A stretch of 64,000 nt of DNA from Streptomyces sulphureus DSM 40104 (lineage in GTDB: Bacteria; Actinomycetota; Actinomycetes; Streptomycetales; Streptomycetaceae): the NCBI RefSeq assembly GCF_000381025.1, contig NZ_KB905822.1, positions 186,001 through 250,000 of the forward strand, in the 5' to 3' direction. The position numbers were made by a program, and so were the translations under genes. Under the pieces are notes generated by a model, which searched no databases, was not told the DNA's origin, and saw only the letters and a list, made by a program, of their open reading frames with translations. Below, piece after piece: positions 16,411 to 24,173 of the stretch; position 1 is the first letter of the stretch; every line of letters starts with the position of its first letter.

Positions 16411-17433
16411 GTGGCGGATGACCTGGTCGGTCAAGGGGCTGTCCTCGATGACCGAGATCGCATGTTCGCTTGCTCGCCGACGGGCTCTGCGAGCCTCGCG
16501 GTGCGGGTGGGCGGCCTGGAGCTCGCGAACCCCGTGATGCCGGCTTCCGGATGCTTCGGCCCGGAGCTTGGCGGACTGCTCCCGGTGCGCGACCTGGGTG
16601 CCGTTGTCACCAAGACCCTGTTCGACGAACGCCGGTCCGGTAATCCCTCGCACCGGTTGACCGAGACCTCCCACGGCATGCTCAACAGCGTCGGCATTCC
16701 CAGCCCGGGGACTTCGAAGTTCCTGGCCGAAGTGCTGCCGCAGTACCGGGCCTTCGGCATCCCCGTCGTCGTCAGTACCGGCGGGCTCACCGTCGAGGAG
16801 TACTGGCAGGTGACGTCCGATCTGGAGGGCGCCCACGTCGACGCCTTGGAGATCAACGTCTCCTGCCCCAACCTCGAGCACGGCGGCCTGGCCATCGGCA
16901 CGGACCCCGCGGTCGTGGAGAAGGTCGTCCGGGGCGTCGCCGCCCGGACGACGGTGCCTCTGTGGGTGAAGCTCACCCCGAACGTGACCTCGATCGGCGC
17001 GATCGCCCGCGCCGCCGAGGATGCGGGCGCCACAGCGGTGACGGTCTGCAACAGCTTCCCCGCCATGGCCGTCGACGTGCGCCGCCGCCGCGCGGTCCTG
17101 GGCAATGGAACCGGCGGACTGTCCGGTCCGGCGATCAAGCCGCTGGCGCTGCGACTCGTCCACGAGGCGTCCAGCGCCGTGACGATTCCCGTCATCGGCT
17201 GCGGCGGCATCGCCAGCGCCCGCGATGTGGCGGAGTTCCTGCTGGCCGGAGCGAGCGCCGTGCAAATCGGAACGGCCAGCTTCACCCGTCCCTTTGCCAT
17301 GGCTCAGATCGTCCGCGACCTCGCCGCGCTCGCCGACGACCTCGACGTGTCCCACATCAACAAACTGACTTCCGGCCTGCAGACCGAGCCCTCCCTGGAG
17401 ACGCAATGTCCGCCTTCGAAGATGAAGATGTGA
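16411..17433 (+). CDS. Dihydroorotate dehydrogenase class 1B-like (predicted orotate reductase, catalytic subunit)
   Basis: A 340-residue FMN TIM-barrel protein of the PyrD family. Cys152 in INVSCPNLEHGG is the catalytic base of class 1 enzymes; class 2 has Ser here. GMLNSVGIPSPG and VIGCGGI are class 1B hallmarks of the NAD-linked PyrD/PyrK complex. GTG 16411 is chosen because AAGGAGGTG precedes it at good spacing. Class 1B enzymes work in biosynthesis or, as in Clostridium oroticum, reduce orotate with NADH for catabolism. The neighbours here (PyrK-like subunit, dihydroorotase, carbamoylase, aspartase, importer) favour the catabolic direction. Its last 28 bp overlap the MFS gene, so the two are translationally linked. 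Confidence 0.8.
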   Translation: MADDLVGQGAVLDDRDRMFACSPTGSASLAVRVGGLELANPVMPASGCFGPELGGLLPVRDLGAVVTKTLFDERRSGNPSHRLTETSHGMLNSVGIPSPGTSKFLAEVLPQYRAFGIPVVVSTGGLTVEEYWQVTSDLEGAHVDALEINVSCPNLEHGGLAIGTDPAVVEKVVRGVAARTTVPLWVKLTPNVTSIGAIARAAEDAGATAVTVCNSFPAMAVDVRRRRAVLGNGTGGLSGPAIKPLALRLVHEASSAVTIPVIGCGGIASARDVAEFLLAGASAVQIGTASFTRPFAMAQIVRDLAALADDLDVSHINKLTSGLQTEPSLETQCPPSKMKM

Positions 17434-18683
17434 GCATCGGCACCCGCGCCGAGGCGAGCCCGAAGCCTCCGGACGATTCCGCCCAGGTCAGCAGCTACGG
17501 CAAGAAGGCCGTCGTCGCCTCCTCCCTCGGCTACGCCATGGACGGGTTCGATCTGCTGATCCTCGGCTTCGCGCTGTCGGCGATCTCGGCCGAACTCCAC
17601 CTGGGGCACACCCAGGCGGGGTCGCTGGCGACGATCACCCTGTTCGGCGCGGTCCTGGGCGGCGTGGTGTTCGGAATGCTGGCCGACCGGTTCGGCCGCG
17701 TGAAGATGCTCACGTACTCGGTCGTCTTCTTCGCTGTGTTCACCGGCCTGACCGCGGTGGCCACCGGCTTCACCGAGATCGCTGTCTTCCGCTTTCTCGC
17801 AGGCGTCGGAATCGGAGGCGAGTTCGGCATCGGCATGACGCTGGCCGCCGAGTCGTGGCCGGCCAGGAAACGGGCGCGCGCCACCGCGATGGTCGGCCTG
17901 GGCTGGCAGGCCGGTGTCCTGCTCGCCGCCCTGGTGTCGGCTCCGGTGCTGACCCACTGGGGTTGGCGCGGACTGTTCCTGATCGGCGCGGTGCCGGCCG
18001 TCGTCGCGATCGTCTTCCGCTCCCGTCTGCACGAACCGGATACGTTCACCCAGTTCAAGGACGCGCAGCAGGGCAGGCCGCAGAAGGTACCGCTCAAGCT
18101 GCTCGTGGCGGACTCCAGGACGACCCGCGCGACCATCGGCGTCCTGGTCCTGACCACCGTGCAGAACTTCGGCTACTACGGGATCATGATCTGGCTGCCG
18201 ACGTACCTGGAGGACCGGTTCGGCTACAGCCTGACGAAGTCCTCCGCCTGGACCGCGGTCACCGTGGTCGGGATGGCCATCGGAGTCCTCCTCTTCGGTC
18301 AGCTCGCTGATCGCCTGGGCCGACGCAAGGCGTTCTGGATCTTCCAATGCGGCGCTGCCGTGTCCGTCCTGGCCTACAGCCAACTCGTCTCGCCCTGGGC
18401 CCTGATGATCGGCGGGGCGATCATGGGCGCCTTCGCCAACGGCATGATCGGTGGCTACGGCGTCCTGATGGCTGAGCTCTACCCCACCGCCGTGCGCTCC
18501 ACCGCACAGAACATCCTCTTCAACGTCGGCCGGGCCATCGGCGGTCTGGCACCTGTGGTGGTGGCTCTGGTGGCCTCTTCCCTCGGACTGGGCACCGCGA
18601 TCGGCATGCTCGCCGTCATCTACGTTCTCGACATGGCCGCGATGCTCCTGATCCCCGACCGGCAGGCCGAGCAACTGGACTGA
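17406..18683 (+). CDS. MFS transporter, aromatic acid:H+ symporter type (predicted orotate importer)
   Basis: A 425-residue major facilitator with twelve predicted helices. The AAHS-family signature is present: Asp46-Gly-Phe-Asp49 in helix 1 (GYAMDGFDLLILGF), then GMLADRFGRVKML between helices 2 and 3, and GQLADRLGRRKAF in the second half. AAHS carriers take up anionic ring acids such as 4-hydroxybenzoate, shikimate and benzoate. Orotate is a ring carboxylate, and the position inside an orotate-type operon makes it the predicted substrate. ATG 17406 overlaps the end of the dehydrogenase gene. The IclR gene follows 38 bp downstream. Substrate is inferred from context only. Confidence 0.85.
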   Translation: MSAFEDEDVSIGTRAEASPKPPDDSAQVSSYGKKAVVASSLGYAMDGFDLLILGFALSAISAELHLGHTQAGSLATITLFGAVLGGVVFGMLADRFGRVKMLTYSVVFFAVFTGLTAVATGFTEIAVFRFLAGVGIGGEFGIGMTLAAESWPARKRARATAMVGLGWQAGVLLAALVSAPVLTHWGWRGLFLIGAVPAVVAIVFRSRLHEPDTFTQFKDAQQGRPQKVPLKLLVADSRTTRATIGVLVLTTVQNFGYYGIMIWLPTYLEDRFGYSLTKSSAWTAVTVVGMAIGVLLFGQLADRLGRRKAFWIFQCGAAVSVLAYSQLVSPWALMIGGAIMGAFANGMIGGYGVLMAELYPTAVRSTAQNILFNVGRAIGGLAPVVVALVASSLGLGTAIGMLAVIYVLDMAAMLLIPDRQAEQLD

Positions 18684-18721
18684 CGATCCCGCGTCAGGTC
18701 CCGCCCCGCTGGAGGCACTCC

Positions 18722-19573
18722 ATGCAAGTCGTTGTCCGCGCGCTCTCCGTCCTTCGGGCCCTTGCCCCGAAAGCAAAAGGCGCCACACTGCAGGAACTGC
18801 ACGAGGAACTCGCCATTCCCGTCGGCAGCCTGCACCGGGTACTGGCCACGCTGACGGACGAAGGGTTCGTCACCCGCTCACCCAGGAACCGGCGTTACTT
18901 CCTCGGCCCCGTCGCCCGCCAACTGGCCGAGCAGAATTCCGGCCACTCCACCCTCCTGGTCACGCCCCACTCCGCGATCACCAACGCCGCCGCGGCGAGC
19001 GGAGAGACCGTCTTCCTCACCGAACTCATCGGCGACCGTGCCGTATGCGTTGCCCTGCGCGAAGGCCGCCACCCCTTGAGGCTCTTCGTCCGCATCGGTC
19101 AGGAGATGCCGTGGAACGCTGCCGCCTCCGCCCGCGCCTTGCTGGCCCACCAGCCCCAACACGTCGCACACGGCCTGCTTGAGGCTCGCCCCCTCGACCC
19201 GTTCACCGAGGACACCCCCACCACCATCGAGAGCATCGACGAACACCTCGCCCTCGTCCGCGCCCGCGGCTACGACGTCTGCGACGACGAACTCGACCGC
19301 GGCGTCTGGGCGGTGGCAGCTCCCACCTTCACATCGACCGGCTCGGTCGCCGCGAGCGTCACCCTCGCCGCGGCCGGCGGCCGCATGCGCGACCCGCAGG
19401 TGCGGTCGCAGGCCGTTGAGACCGTCCTGGCCACCGCGCGCGAACTCTCCGACGAACTCGGCTTCGTCGGCGACTGGCCGGTCCTCGACCCTGCCGCCGC
19501 CTCGTCCAGCACGCACCAGCCCAAGGGCGCACCGCATGCTTCCGCCCCGTCCCAGAAAGGCACCACCCGATGA
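18722..19573 (+). CDS. IclR family transcriptional regulator
   Basis: A 283-residue IclR regulator. The N-terminal winged HTH (RALSVLRALAPK, LQELHEELAIPVGSLHRVLATL) is followed by the effector-binding domain (from about residue 85; GETVFLTELIGDRAVCV, NAAASARALLAH, GYDVCDDELDRGVWAVAAP). The C-terminal 40 residues are a disordered tail. GGAGGCACTCC precedes ATG 18722. The gene lies inside the operon it probably controls, and its stop overlaps the next start (ATGA). The palindrome at 16249-16263 is a candidate site. The inducer is plausibly orotate or a pathway intermediate. Confidence 0.88.
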   Translation: MQVVVRALSVLRALAPKAKGATLQELHEELAIPVGSLHRVLATLTDEGFVTRSPRNRRYFLGPVARQLAEQNSGHSTLLVTPHSAITNAAAASGETVFLTELIGDRAVCVALREGRHPLRLFVRIGQEMPWNAAASARALLAHQPQHVAHGLLEARPLDPFTEDTPTTIESIDEHLALVRARGYDVCDDELDRGVWAVAAPTFTSTGSVAASVTLAAAGGRMRDPQVRSQAVETVLATARELSDELGFVGDWPVLDPAAASSSTHQPKGAPHASAPSQKGTTR

Positions 19574-20139
19574 GCCTGGACCAGGACTTGGCCGCGGCAC
19601 CCGACGTGCCGGCCGTCTTCCTCGCACCCCACCGCCGCCACGGTGAACTACACGCTGACATCCTCGCGGCAGCCGTCTCCGCAGACACCGCCGGCCAGCA
19701 GTCGCTGGTCGACCCGTACGCGTACCAGACGCAGCCCACCATCCTGCGCCGGCTGGCCGCCGATCTCGCCGCAGCAGTGCCCACGGGATGCGACCGCCTG
19801 ATCACCGAAGCGCCCGTCGGACTCGCGCTGACTGCCGCGGTCTCGCTCCACACCGGGCTGCCTTTCGCCGCCATCCACCGTCCCGGCACCGACACCCCCC
19901 TGCTGCACGGGGAGATCCACCGGGCGGAGAACCTCGCCGTCATCCACCCCGGAGCACCCGACTGCGAGGCCGCCCGCCACGTCGCGGTCGCTGCCACCGC
20001 CCACGGTGCGCGTGTGGTCTCCGCCCATACCGTCCTGGCCGACGGCGCACCGAACGGCGACAGCACCAACGCGTCGGCGGACAGCACCGACACCGGGCCG
20101 AGCGCCCAGGCCCTGTTCGCTGAGCACGCAACCGCCTAG
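19570..20139 (+). CDS. PRTase-fold protein related to orotate phosphoribosyltransferase, PRPP motif lost
   Basis: A 189-residue protein whose core follows the orotate phosphoribosyltransferase pattern. A helical hood contains ILRRLAADLAAAV; then come CDRLITEAPVGLALTAAVSLHTGLPFA (GxxLA loop) and ENLAVIHPG-APDCEAARHVAVAATAHGARVVSAHTVLAD. The PRPP-binding signature of the family (two acidic residues followed by TTG) is replaced by IHPGAPDCEA, so phosphoribosyl transfer is unlikely. It may bind orotate as a chaperone, sensor or enzyme partner. A Ser/Thr/Asp-rich tail follows. Its start overlaps the IclR stop, and the second PRTase-like gene follows after 17 bp. I do not know a characterised homologue. 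Confidence 0.6.
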   Translation: MSLDQDLAAAPDVPAVFLAPHRRHGELHADILAAAVSADTAGQQSLVDPYAYQTQPTILRRLAADLAAAVPTGCDRLITEAPVGLALTAAVSLHTGLPFAAIHRPGTDTPLLHGEIHRAENLAVIHPGAPDCEAARHVAVAATAHGARVVSAHTVLADGAPNGDSTNASADSTDTGPSAQALFAEHATA

Positions 20140-20156
20140 ACGCCAGGAGGCGCCCC

Positions 20157-20627
20157 ATGGACAACGTGATACACGCGGCCATCGACTCGCTCGGTACCAG
20201 CCCCGACAGCTACGGCCCGACGCTGGACACCGCCCGCGACACCGCCGCCGTCGAAACCGTCGGAACCGCCCTGGCCGAGGAACTCGACCGCTACCGGCCC
20301 GAGGCCCTGGCGGTGTGGAACAGCGGCGACGAGATGGTCCTCGCCCACATCGTCGCCCGCGAACTGCACGCAGACCTGCTGTACGCCAGTGATGTCGCAG
20401 GCATCCTGGCTTTCGGCCGGCGGCCCCGACCGCGCCAGCGGGTCGCGATGCTGGCGACCTCGTGGACATCACGGAGGTTCGCCTCGCTGCACGCCTTCGC
20501 CGCCCGGACCCACGACCTGGACGTCGTTGCGGCCGCCGCCGTGATCGACACACCCGCGCTGCACACCGACGACGCCCTGCCCACCATCCATTTGACCGCC
20601 GCCACCCGGCAGGAAGATGCGTCATGA
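20157..20627 (+). CDS. Second small PRTase-fold-like protein without PRPP motif
   Basis: A 156-residue protein with the same fold order as its upstream neighbour. A helical segment AVETVGTALAEELD is followed by EALAVWNSGDEMVLAHIVARELHADLLYA and then QRVAMLATSWTSRRFASLHAFAARTHDLDVVAAAAVID. At the position of the PRPP loop it reads MLATSWTSRR, again without the acidic pair. GGAGG stands before ATG 20157, and the stop overlaps the next gene (ATGA). The two proteins may form a heterodimer. The similarity to phosphoribosyltransferases is a fold-level reading and weaker than for the first one. Confidence 0.5.
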   Translation: MDNVIHAAIDSLGTSPDSYGPTLDTARDTAAVETVGTALAEELDRYRPEALAVWNSGDEMVLAHIVARELHADLLYASDVAGILAFGRRPRPRQRVAMLATSWTSRRFASLHAFAARTHDLDVVAAAAVIDTPALHTDDALPTIHLTAATRQEDAS

Positions 20628-21916
20628 ACCCCGTCGCCACCGGTACCGCCCCCCTCGTTGCCGACCCGGCCCGGCTTCAGGACCACATCGACGCCTTCGC
20701 CGCGCTGAGCGAACCGGACTCCGGCCCCGGCGTCACCCGCCTCGCCTACACCGCCCTGGAGCGCCAGGCCCACGCCGTGTTCACCCGTTGGATGACGGAC
20801 CTCGGCCTGCGGGTATGGACGGATGCGGCAGGCAACACCCTGGCCGAACGCTCCGGCACGAACCCTGACCTGCCGGCCCTCGGTGCGGGCTCGCACCTGG
20901 ACAGTGTGCCCAACGCCGGCGCCTACGACGGGATCGCCGGCGTGGTCGCCGCCATGGAGACTGCCCGCCTCTTCGCCGAGGCCGACATCGAGCACGCTTT
21001 CCCGATCCGGTTCGTGGCTTTTGCCGCCGAAGAAGGCGCCCGCTTCGGACAGGCCTGCACCGGAAGTCGCATCGTGGCCGGGCTGACAGGTCCCGACGAC
21101 CTGGAGTCGAAGAGCGACGCCCAAGGCGTCACCCTCGCCGAGGCCATGCGCTCCGTCGGCTTCGCCCCTCACGAGGTCGCTCGGGCCCGCTGGCAGTCCG
21201 CCGACTGGGCAGCATTCCTCGAACTCCACATCGAGCAGGGCAGCGTCCTCGAATCCACCGGCACCCCGGTGGGCATCGTCGACCAGATCTCCGGCAGCAC
21301 CCGCATCATGATCGAGATCACCGGACGCGCCTCGCACACCGGCGGCACACCGATGCACCTGCGGGCCGACTCGATGACGGCCGCCGCCGAAGTCGTCCTG
21401 CTGGCCGAGTCGCTCGCCAACGACACCCGTCACCGCGGCACCCGCATCAGCGTCGGAAAGATGGAAGCCTCGCCCGGTTCCATCACCACCATCGCGGGCC
21501 GAACCCGCCTCTACGTCGACGTCCGTGACATCGACAGCGACCGGCAGCGCCTGACCGTCGCCGAGCTCGTCGAGCGCGCCAAGTCCCTCTGCGAGCGCCG
21601 CAACGTCACCTTCGCCGCCACCGCTCTGGCCGACGCCTCGCCCGTCATCCTGCCGCGCCGGCTGCGCGACACAGTCGCCTCTACCTGCACGGACCTCCAG
21701 ATCGACTATCGCGTCCTGCCCAGCGGAGCAAGCCACGACAGTCAGATGATCAACCACGTCGTGCCTACCGGGTTGATCTTCGTACCCAGCCGGGACGGCA
21801 TCAGCCACAGCCCAGTGGAGTGGACCAGCGCCGACGAACTGGCCACCGGCACCAGCGTCCTGGCCGCCGGCCTCCTCGCCCTCGACCAGCAGATGCGCCC
21901 CCACGCCACGGCGTAG
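20624..21916 (+). CDS. M20 family N-carbamoyl-amino acid amidohydrolase (predicted N-carbamoyl-L-aspartate hydrolase)
   Basis: A 430-residue di-metal amidohydrolase of the hydantoinase/carbamoylase group, related to allantoate amidohydrolase and beta-ureidopropionase. The expected metal ligands can all be seen: His91 (GSHLDS), Asp102 (YDGIAG), the Glu pair at 136-137 (AAEEGARF), His202 (ELHIEQG) and the late His in DGISHSP. GRASHTGGTPMHLRADS is the dimerisation-loop signature. In this operon the logical reaction is N-carbamoyl-L-aspartate to L-aspartate, CO2 and ammonia, between dihydroorotase and aspartase. The ATG overlaps the previous stop. Other carbamoyl amino acids cannot be excluded from sequence. 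Confidence 0.82.
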   Translation: MNPVATGTAPLVADPARLQDHIDAFAALSEPDSGPGVTRLAYTALERQAHAVFTRWMTDLGLRVWTDAAGNTLAERSGTNPDLPALGAGSHLDSVPNAGAYDGIAGVVAAMETARLFAEADIEHAFPIRFVAFAAEEGARFGQACTGSRIVAGLTGPDDLESKSDAQGVTLAEAMRSVGFAPHEVARARWQSADWAAFLELHIEQGSVLESTGTPVGIVDQISGSTRIMIEITGRASHTGGTPMHLRADSMTAAAEVVLLAESLANDTRHRGTRISVGKMEASPGSITTIAGRTRLYVDVRDIDSDRQRLTVAELVERAKSLCERRNVTFAATALADASPVILPRRLRDTVASTCTDLQIDYRVLPSGASHDSQMINHVVPTGLIFVPSRDGISHSPVEWTSADELATGTSVLAAGLLALDQQMRPHATA

Positions 21917-21954
21917 CCGTCAGCCGCGCGGCATCGCCCAGCAAGGAGCAGACC

Positions 21955-22815
21955 ATGTCCCACCCCACCGCCGTCCGTGAGGCCGTCACCCCGATTCGCC
22001 CCGTCCACGGCAGCAGCCCCACCCCCACCTGGCACCGCGGAACCGTCCTCGAACACGCCCCCGTCGCCGACCGCTATCAGTACCTGTGCCTGGCAGCCCC
22101 GACCATCGCCGCACTGGCCCGGCCCGGCCAGTTCGTCATGCTGACCGTCGCCCGGGACAACCAGCAGGCTCCCGTCCTGCCGCGCCCCATGGCCATCTAC
22201 CGCCGCAACGTACAGGCCGGCACCATCGAGGTCGTCTACGGCGTCGTCGGCGACGGCACCGGCCAGCTCGCCACCTTCCGCCCCGGTGAGCGCATGCTGA
22301 TCGTCGGGCCGCTCGGGCAGGGTTTCGCCCTCGACGCCCAGGCACGCCGGGTCCTCCTCGTCGGACGCGGCATCGGCACCTGTTCGCTGACCACCATCGC
22401 CCAGGACCTCGCCGACACGCCCACCCAGGTCCTCGCGGTCGCCAGCGGCCGGGACGCCACGTCCGTCATCGGCGGCCCGCTCTACCGCGGCTACGGTGCC
22501 CACACGGTCTTCGAGGTGACCGACAGCGACGGCAGCAGCAACGTCGACAGCTTGCGCAAGCTGCTCACTTCGGTCCTGGACGGCGACCCGCCCCAGCAGA
22601 TCATGACCTGCGGGTCCGAACGCCTCGCCCACCTGTGCCGCGAACTCGGCGACCGCTGGCAGGCCGACGTCCAGGTTTCCCTGGAAGCGCACATGGCGTG
22701 CGGCATCGGCTACTGCCACGGCTGCGCCACCGGAACCCGCAGCGGCCCCGAAGAGTCCCCGCTGATCTGCAAGGACGGCCCCGTCTTCCGCTACACCTCG
22801 GGAGTCGGAGCATGA
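21955..22815 (+). CDS. Dihydroorotate dehydrogenase electron-transfer subunit, PyrK-like
   Basis: A 286-residue FAD/[2Fe-2S] protein. The FAD-binding barrel (PGQFVML, LPRPMAIYR) and NAD domain (ARRVLLVGRGIGTCSLTTIAQDL) are followed by the PyrK cysteine set Cys249, Cys254, Cys257 and Cys272 (CGIGYCHGC and a distal IC). This subunit passes electrons between NAD(H) and the FMN of the class 1B PyrD protein, encoded six genes upstream. AAGGAG precedes ATG 21955. The C-terminus overlaps the dihydroorotase start. Four genes lie between this subunit and PyrD in the operon beyond the transporter, unlike the adjacent pyrK-pyrD order of Bacillus. Confidence 0.85.
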   Translation: MSHPTAVREAVTPIRPVHGSSPTPTWHRGTVLEHAPVADRYQYLCLAAPTIAALARPGQFVMLTVARDNQQAPVLPRPMAIYRRNVQAGTIEVVYGVVGDGTGQLATFRPGERMLIVGPLGQGFALDAQARRVLLVGRGIGTCSLTTIAQDLADTPTQVLAVASGRDATSVIGGPLYRGYGAHTVFEVTDSDGSSNVDSLRKLLTSVLDGDPPQQIMTCGSERLAHLCRELGDRWQADVQVSLEAHMACGIGYCHGCATGTRSGPEESPLICKDGPVFRYTSGVGA

Positions 22816-24173
22816 GCATCCCTGCCCCTTCTCCCGTCGGCCGCAACCTCGGAGCACTGGGCGCCGTGATACTGCGCGGTGGCCGCGTTCTTGGGGACGA
22901 GGCGGCCGACATCCGGCTCACCGCAGAGGGCCGGATAGCCGCGATCCGCCCCACAGGCACCGACACCGCCCCTGTCCCGTGCATCGACATCGACGGCCTG
23001 GTGGTCCTGCCTGCCTTCGTCGACCTCCACACCCACCTGCGAGAACCGGGCAGCGAAGACAGCGAAACGATCGCCTCCGGCACACGAGCGGCTGCTGCCG
23101 GCGGCTTCTCCGACGTCTTCGCCATGGCCAACTCCCGGCCCGTCACCGACACCCCCGACCGTGTCTCCTGGATCGCGAGGACAGCCGCCCGAGTCGGCGC
23201 AGCCCGCGTCCATCCCGTCGGCGCCATCACCACCAACCTCGAAGGCACAAGCCCCGCACCGCTCGCCGCGATGGCCAAGACAGGGGCCCGGATGTTCTCG
23301 GACGACGGCAGGTGTGTCGACGACGCCGACATCCTGCGCCGCGCCTTGCTCGCCGCCCGGACGAGCGGAACGGTCATCGCCCAGCACGCCCAGTGCCGCC
23401 ACCTCGCAGGCCAGGGTCAGGTCAACGCCGGCCCCGCTGCCGAACGCACCGGTCTGACACCCTGGCCCCATGTCGCCGAGGAGACCGTCGTCGCCCGCGA
23501 CGTCATCCTCGCCGGCGAGAGCGGCGGACGGCTGCACGTCTGCCACGTCTCCACCGCCGGCACCGTCGGCATCGTCCGCTGGGCGAAGAACAACGGCTGG
23601 CCCGTCACCGCGGAAGTCGCCCCGCACCACCTGCTCCTCACCGACGACCTCGCCTCCGACGCCAACCCCCTGTACAAGGTCAACCCACCGCTGCGGTCCG
23701 CCACCGATGTAAAGGTCCTGCGCAGCGCTCTGCGGGACGGCACCATCGACGCCGTCGCCACGGACCACGCCCCGCACACCTCTCGCAGCAAGGCCGCCGA
23801 CTGGTGCCACGCCCCGTTCGGCATGCTCGGTCTGGAGGCCGCCCTGTCCGTGGTCGCCGAGGTCCTCCGCCGCGACGGGGCTCCCGACTGGCCGCGCATC
23901 GCGCAGGTGATGTCCCACCAACCTGCGCGCATCGGTTCGCTCGACACGGCAGGACGCCCCCTGACCGCGCACGAACCCGCCACGTTCACTCTCGTCGACC
24001 CGCAGGCCGACTGGCAGGTCGATCCGCTCGACCTGCACAGCCTGTCCCACAACACCCCCTTCACCGCCAGGGTGTTCCACAACCGGGTGAAGGCCACCGT
24101 GGTCGACGGCCACGTCACGCACGACGCCGCCGGCCTCCTGCGCACCACGACCGACGAGGAGTCCCCCCGTTGA
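22812..24173 (+). CDS. Dihydroorotase, class I type
   Basis: A 453-residue amidohydrolase interconverting dihydroorotate and N-carbamoyl-L-aspartate. Motifs in order are DLHTHLREPG (HxH metal ligands and substrate Arg), FSDDG (Asp ligand found in class I enzymes), AQHAQ, CHVSTAG and the catalytic ATDHAPH. There is no carbamylated-Lys segment of the dihydropyrimidinase type, which argues against uracil degradation. Run hydrolytically it would open the ring of dihydroorotate made by the PyrD/PyrK pair. ATG 22812 overlaps the PyrK-like stop; its own stop overlaps the aspartase start. A biosynthetic pyrC is expected elsewhere in the chromosome. Confidence 0.85.
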   Translation: MSIPAPSPVGRNLGALGAVILRGGRVLGDEAADIRLTAEGRIAAIRPTGTDTAPVPCIDIDGLVVLPAFVDLHTHLREPGSEDSETIASGTRAAAAGGFSDVFAMANSRPVTDTPDRVSWIARTAARVGAARVHPVGAITTNLEGTSPAPLAAMAKTGARMFSDDGRCVDDADILRRALLAARTSGTVIAQHAQCRHLAGQGQVNAGPAAERTGLTPWPHVAEETVVARDVILAGESGGRLHVCHVSTAGTVGIVRWAKNNGWPVTAEVAPHHLLLTDDLASDANPLYKVNPPLRSATDVKVLRSALRDGTIDAVATDHAPHTSRSKAADWCHAPFGMLGLEAALSVVAEVLRRDGAPDWPRIAQVMSHQPARIGSLDTAGRPLTAHEPATFTLVDPQADWQVDPLDLHSLSHNTPFTARVFHNRVKATVVDGHVTHDAAGLLRTTTDEESPR

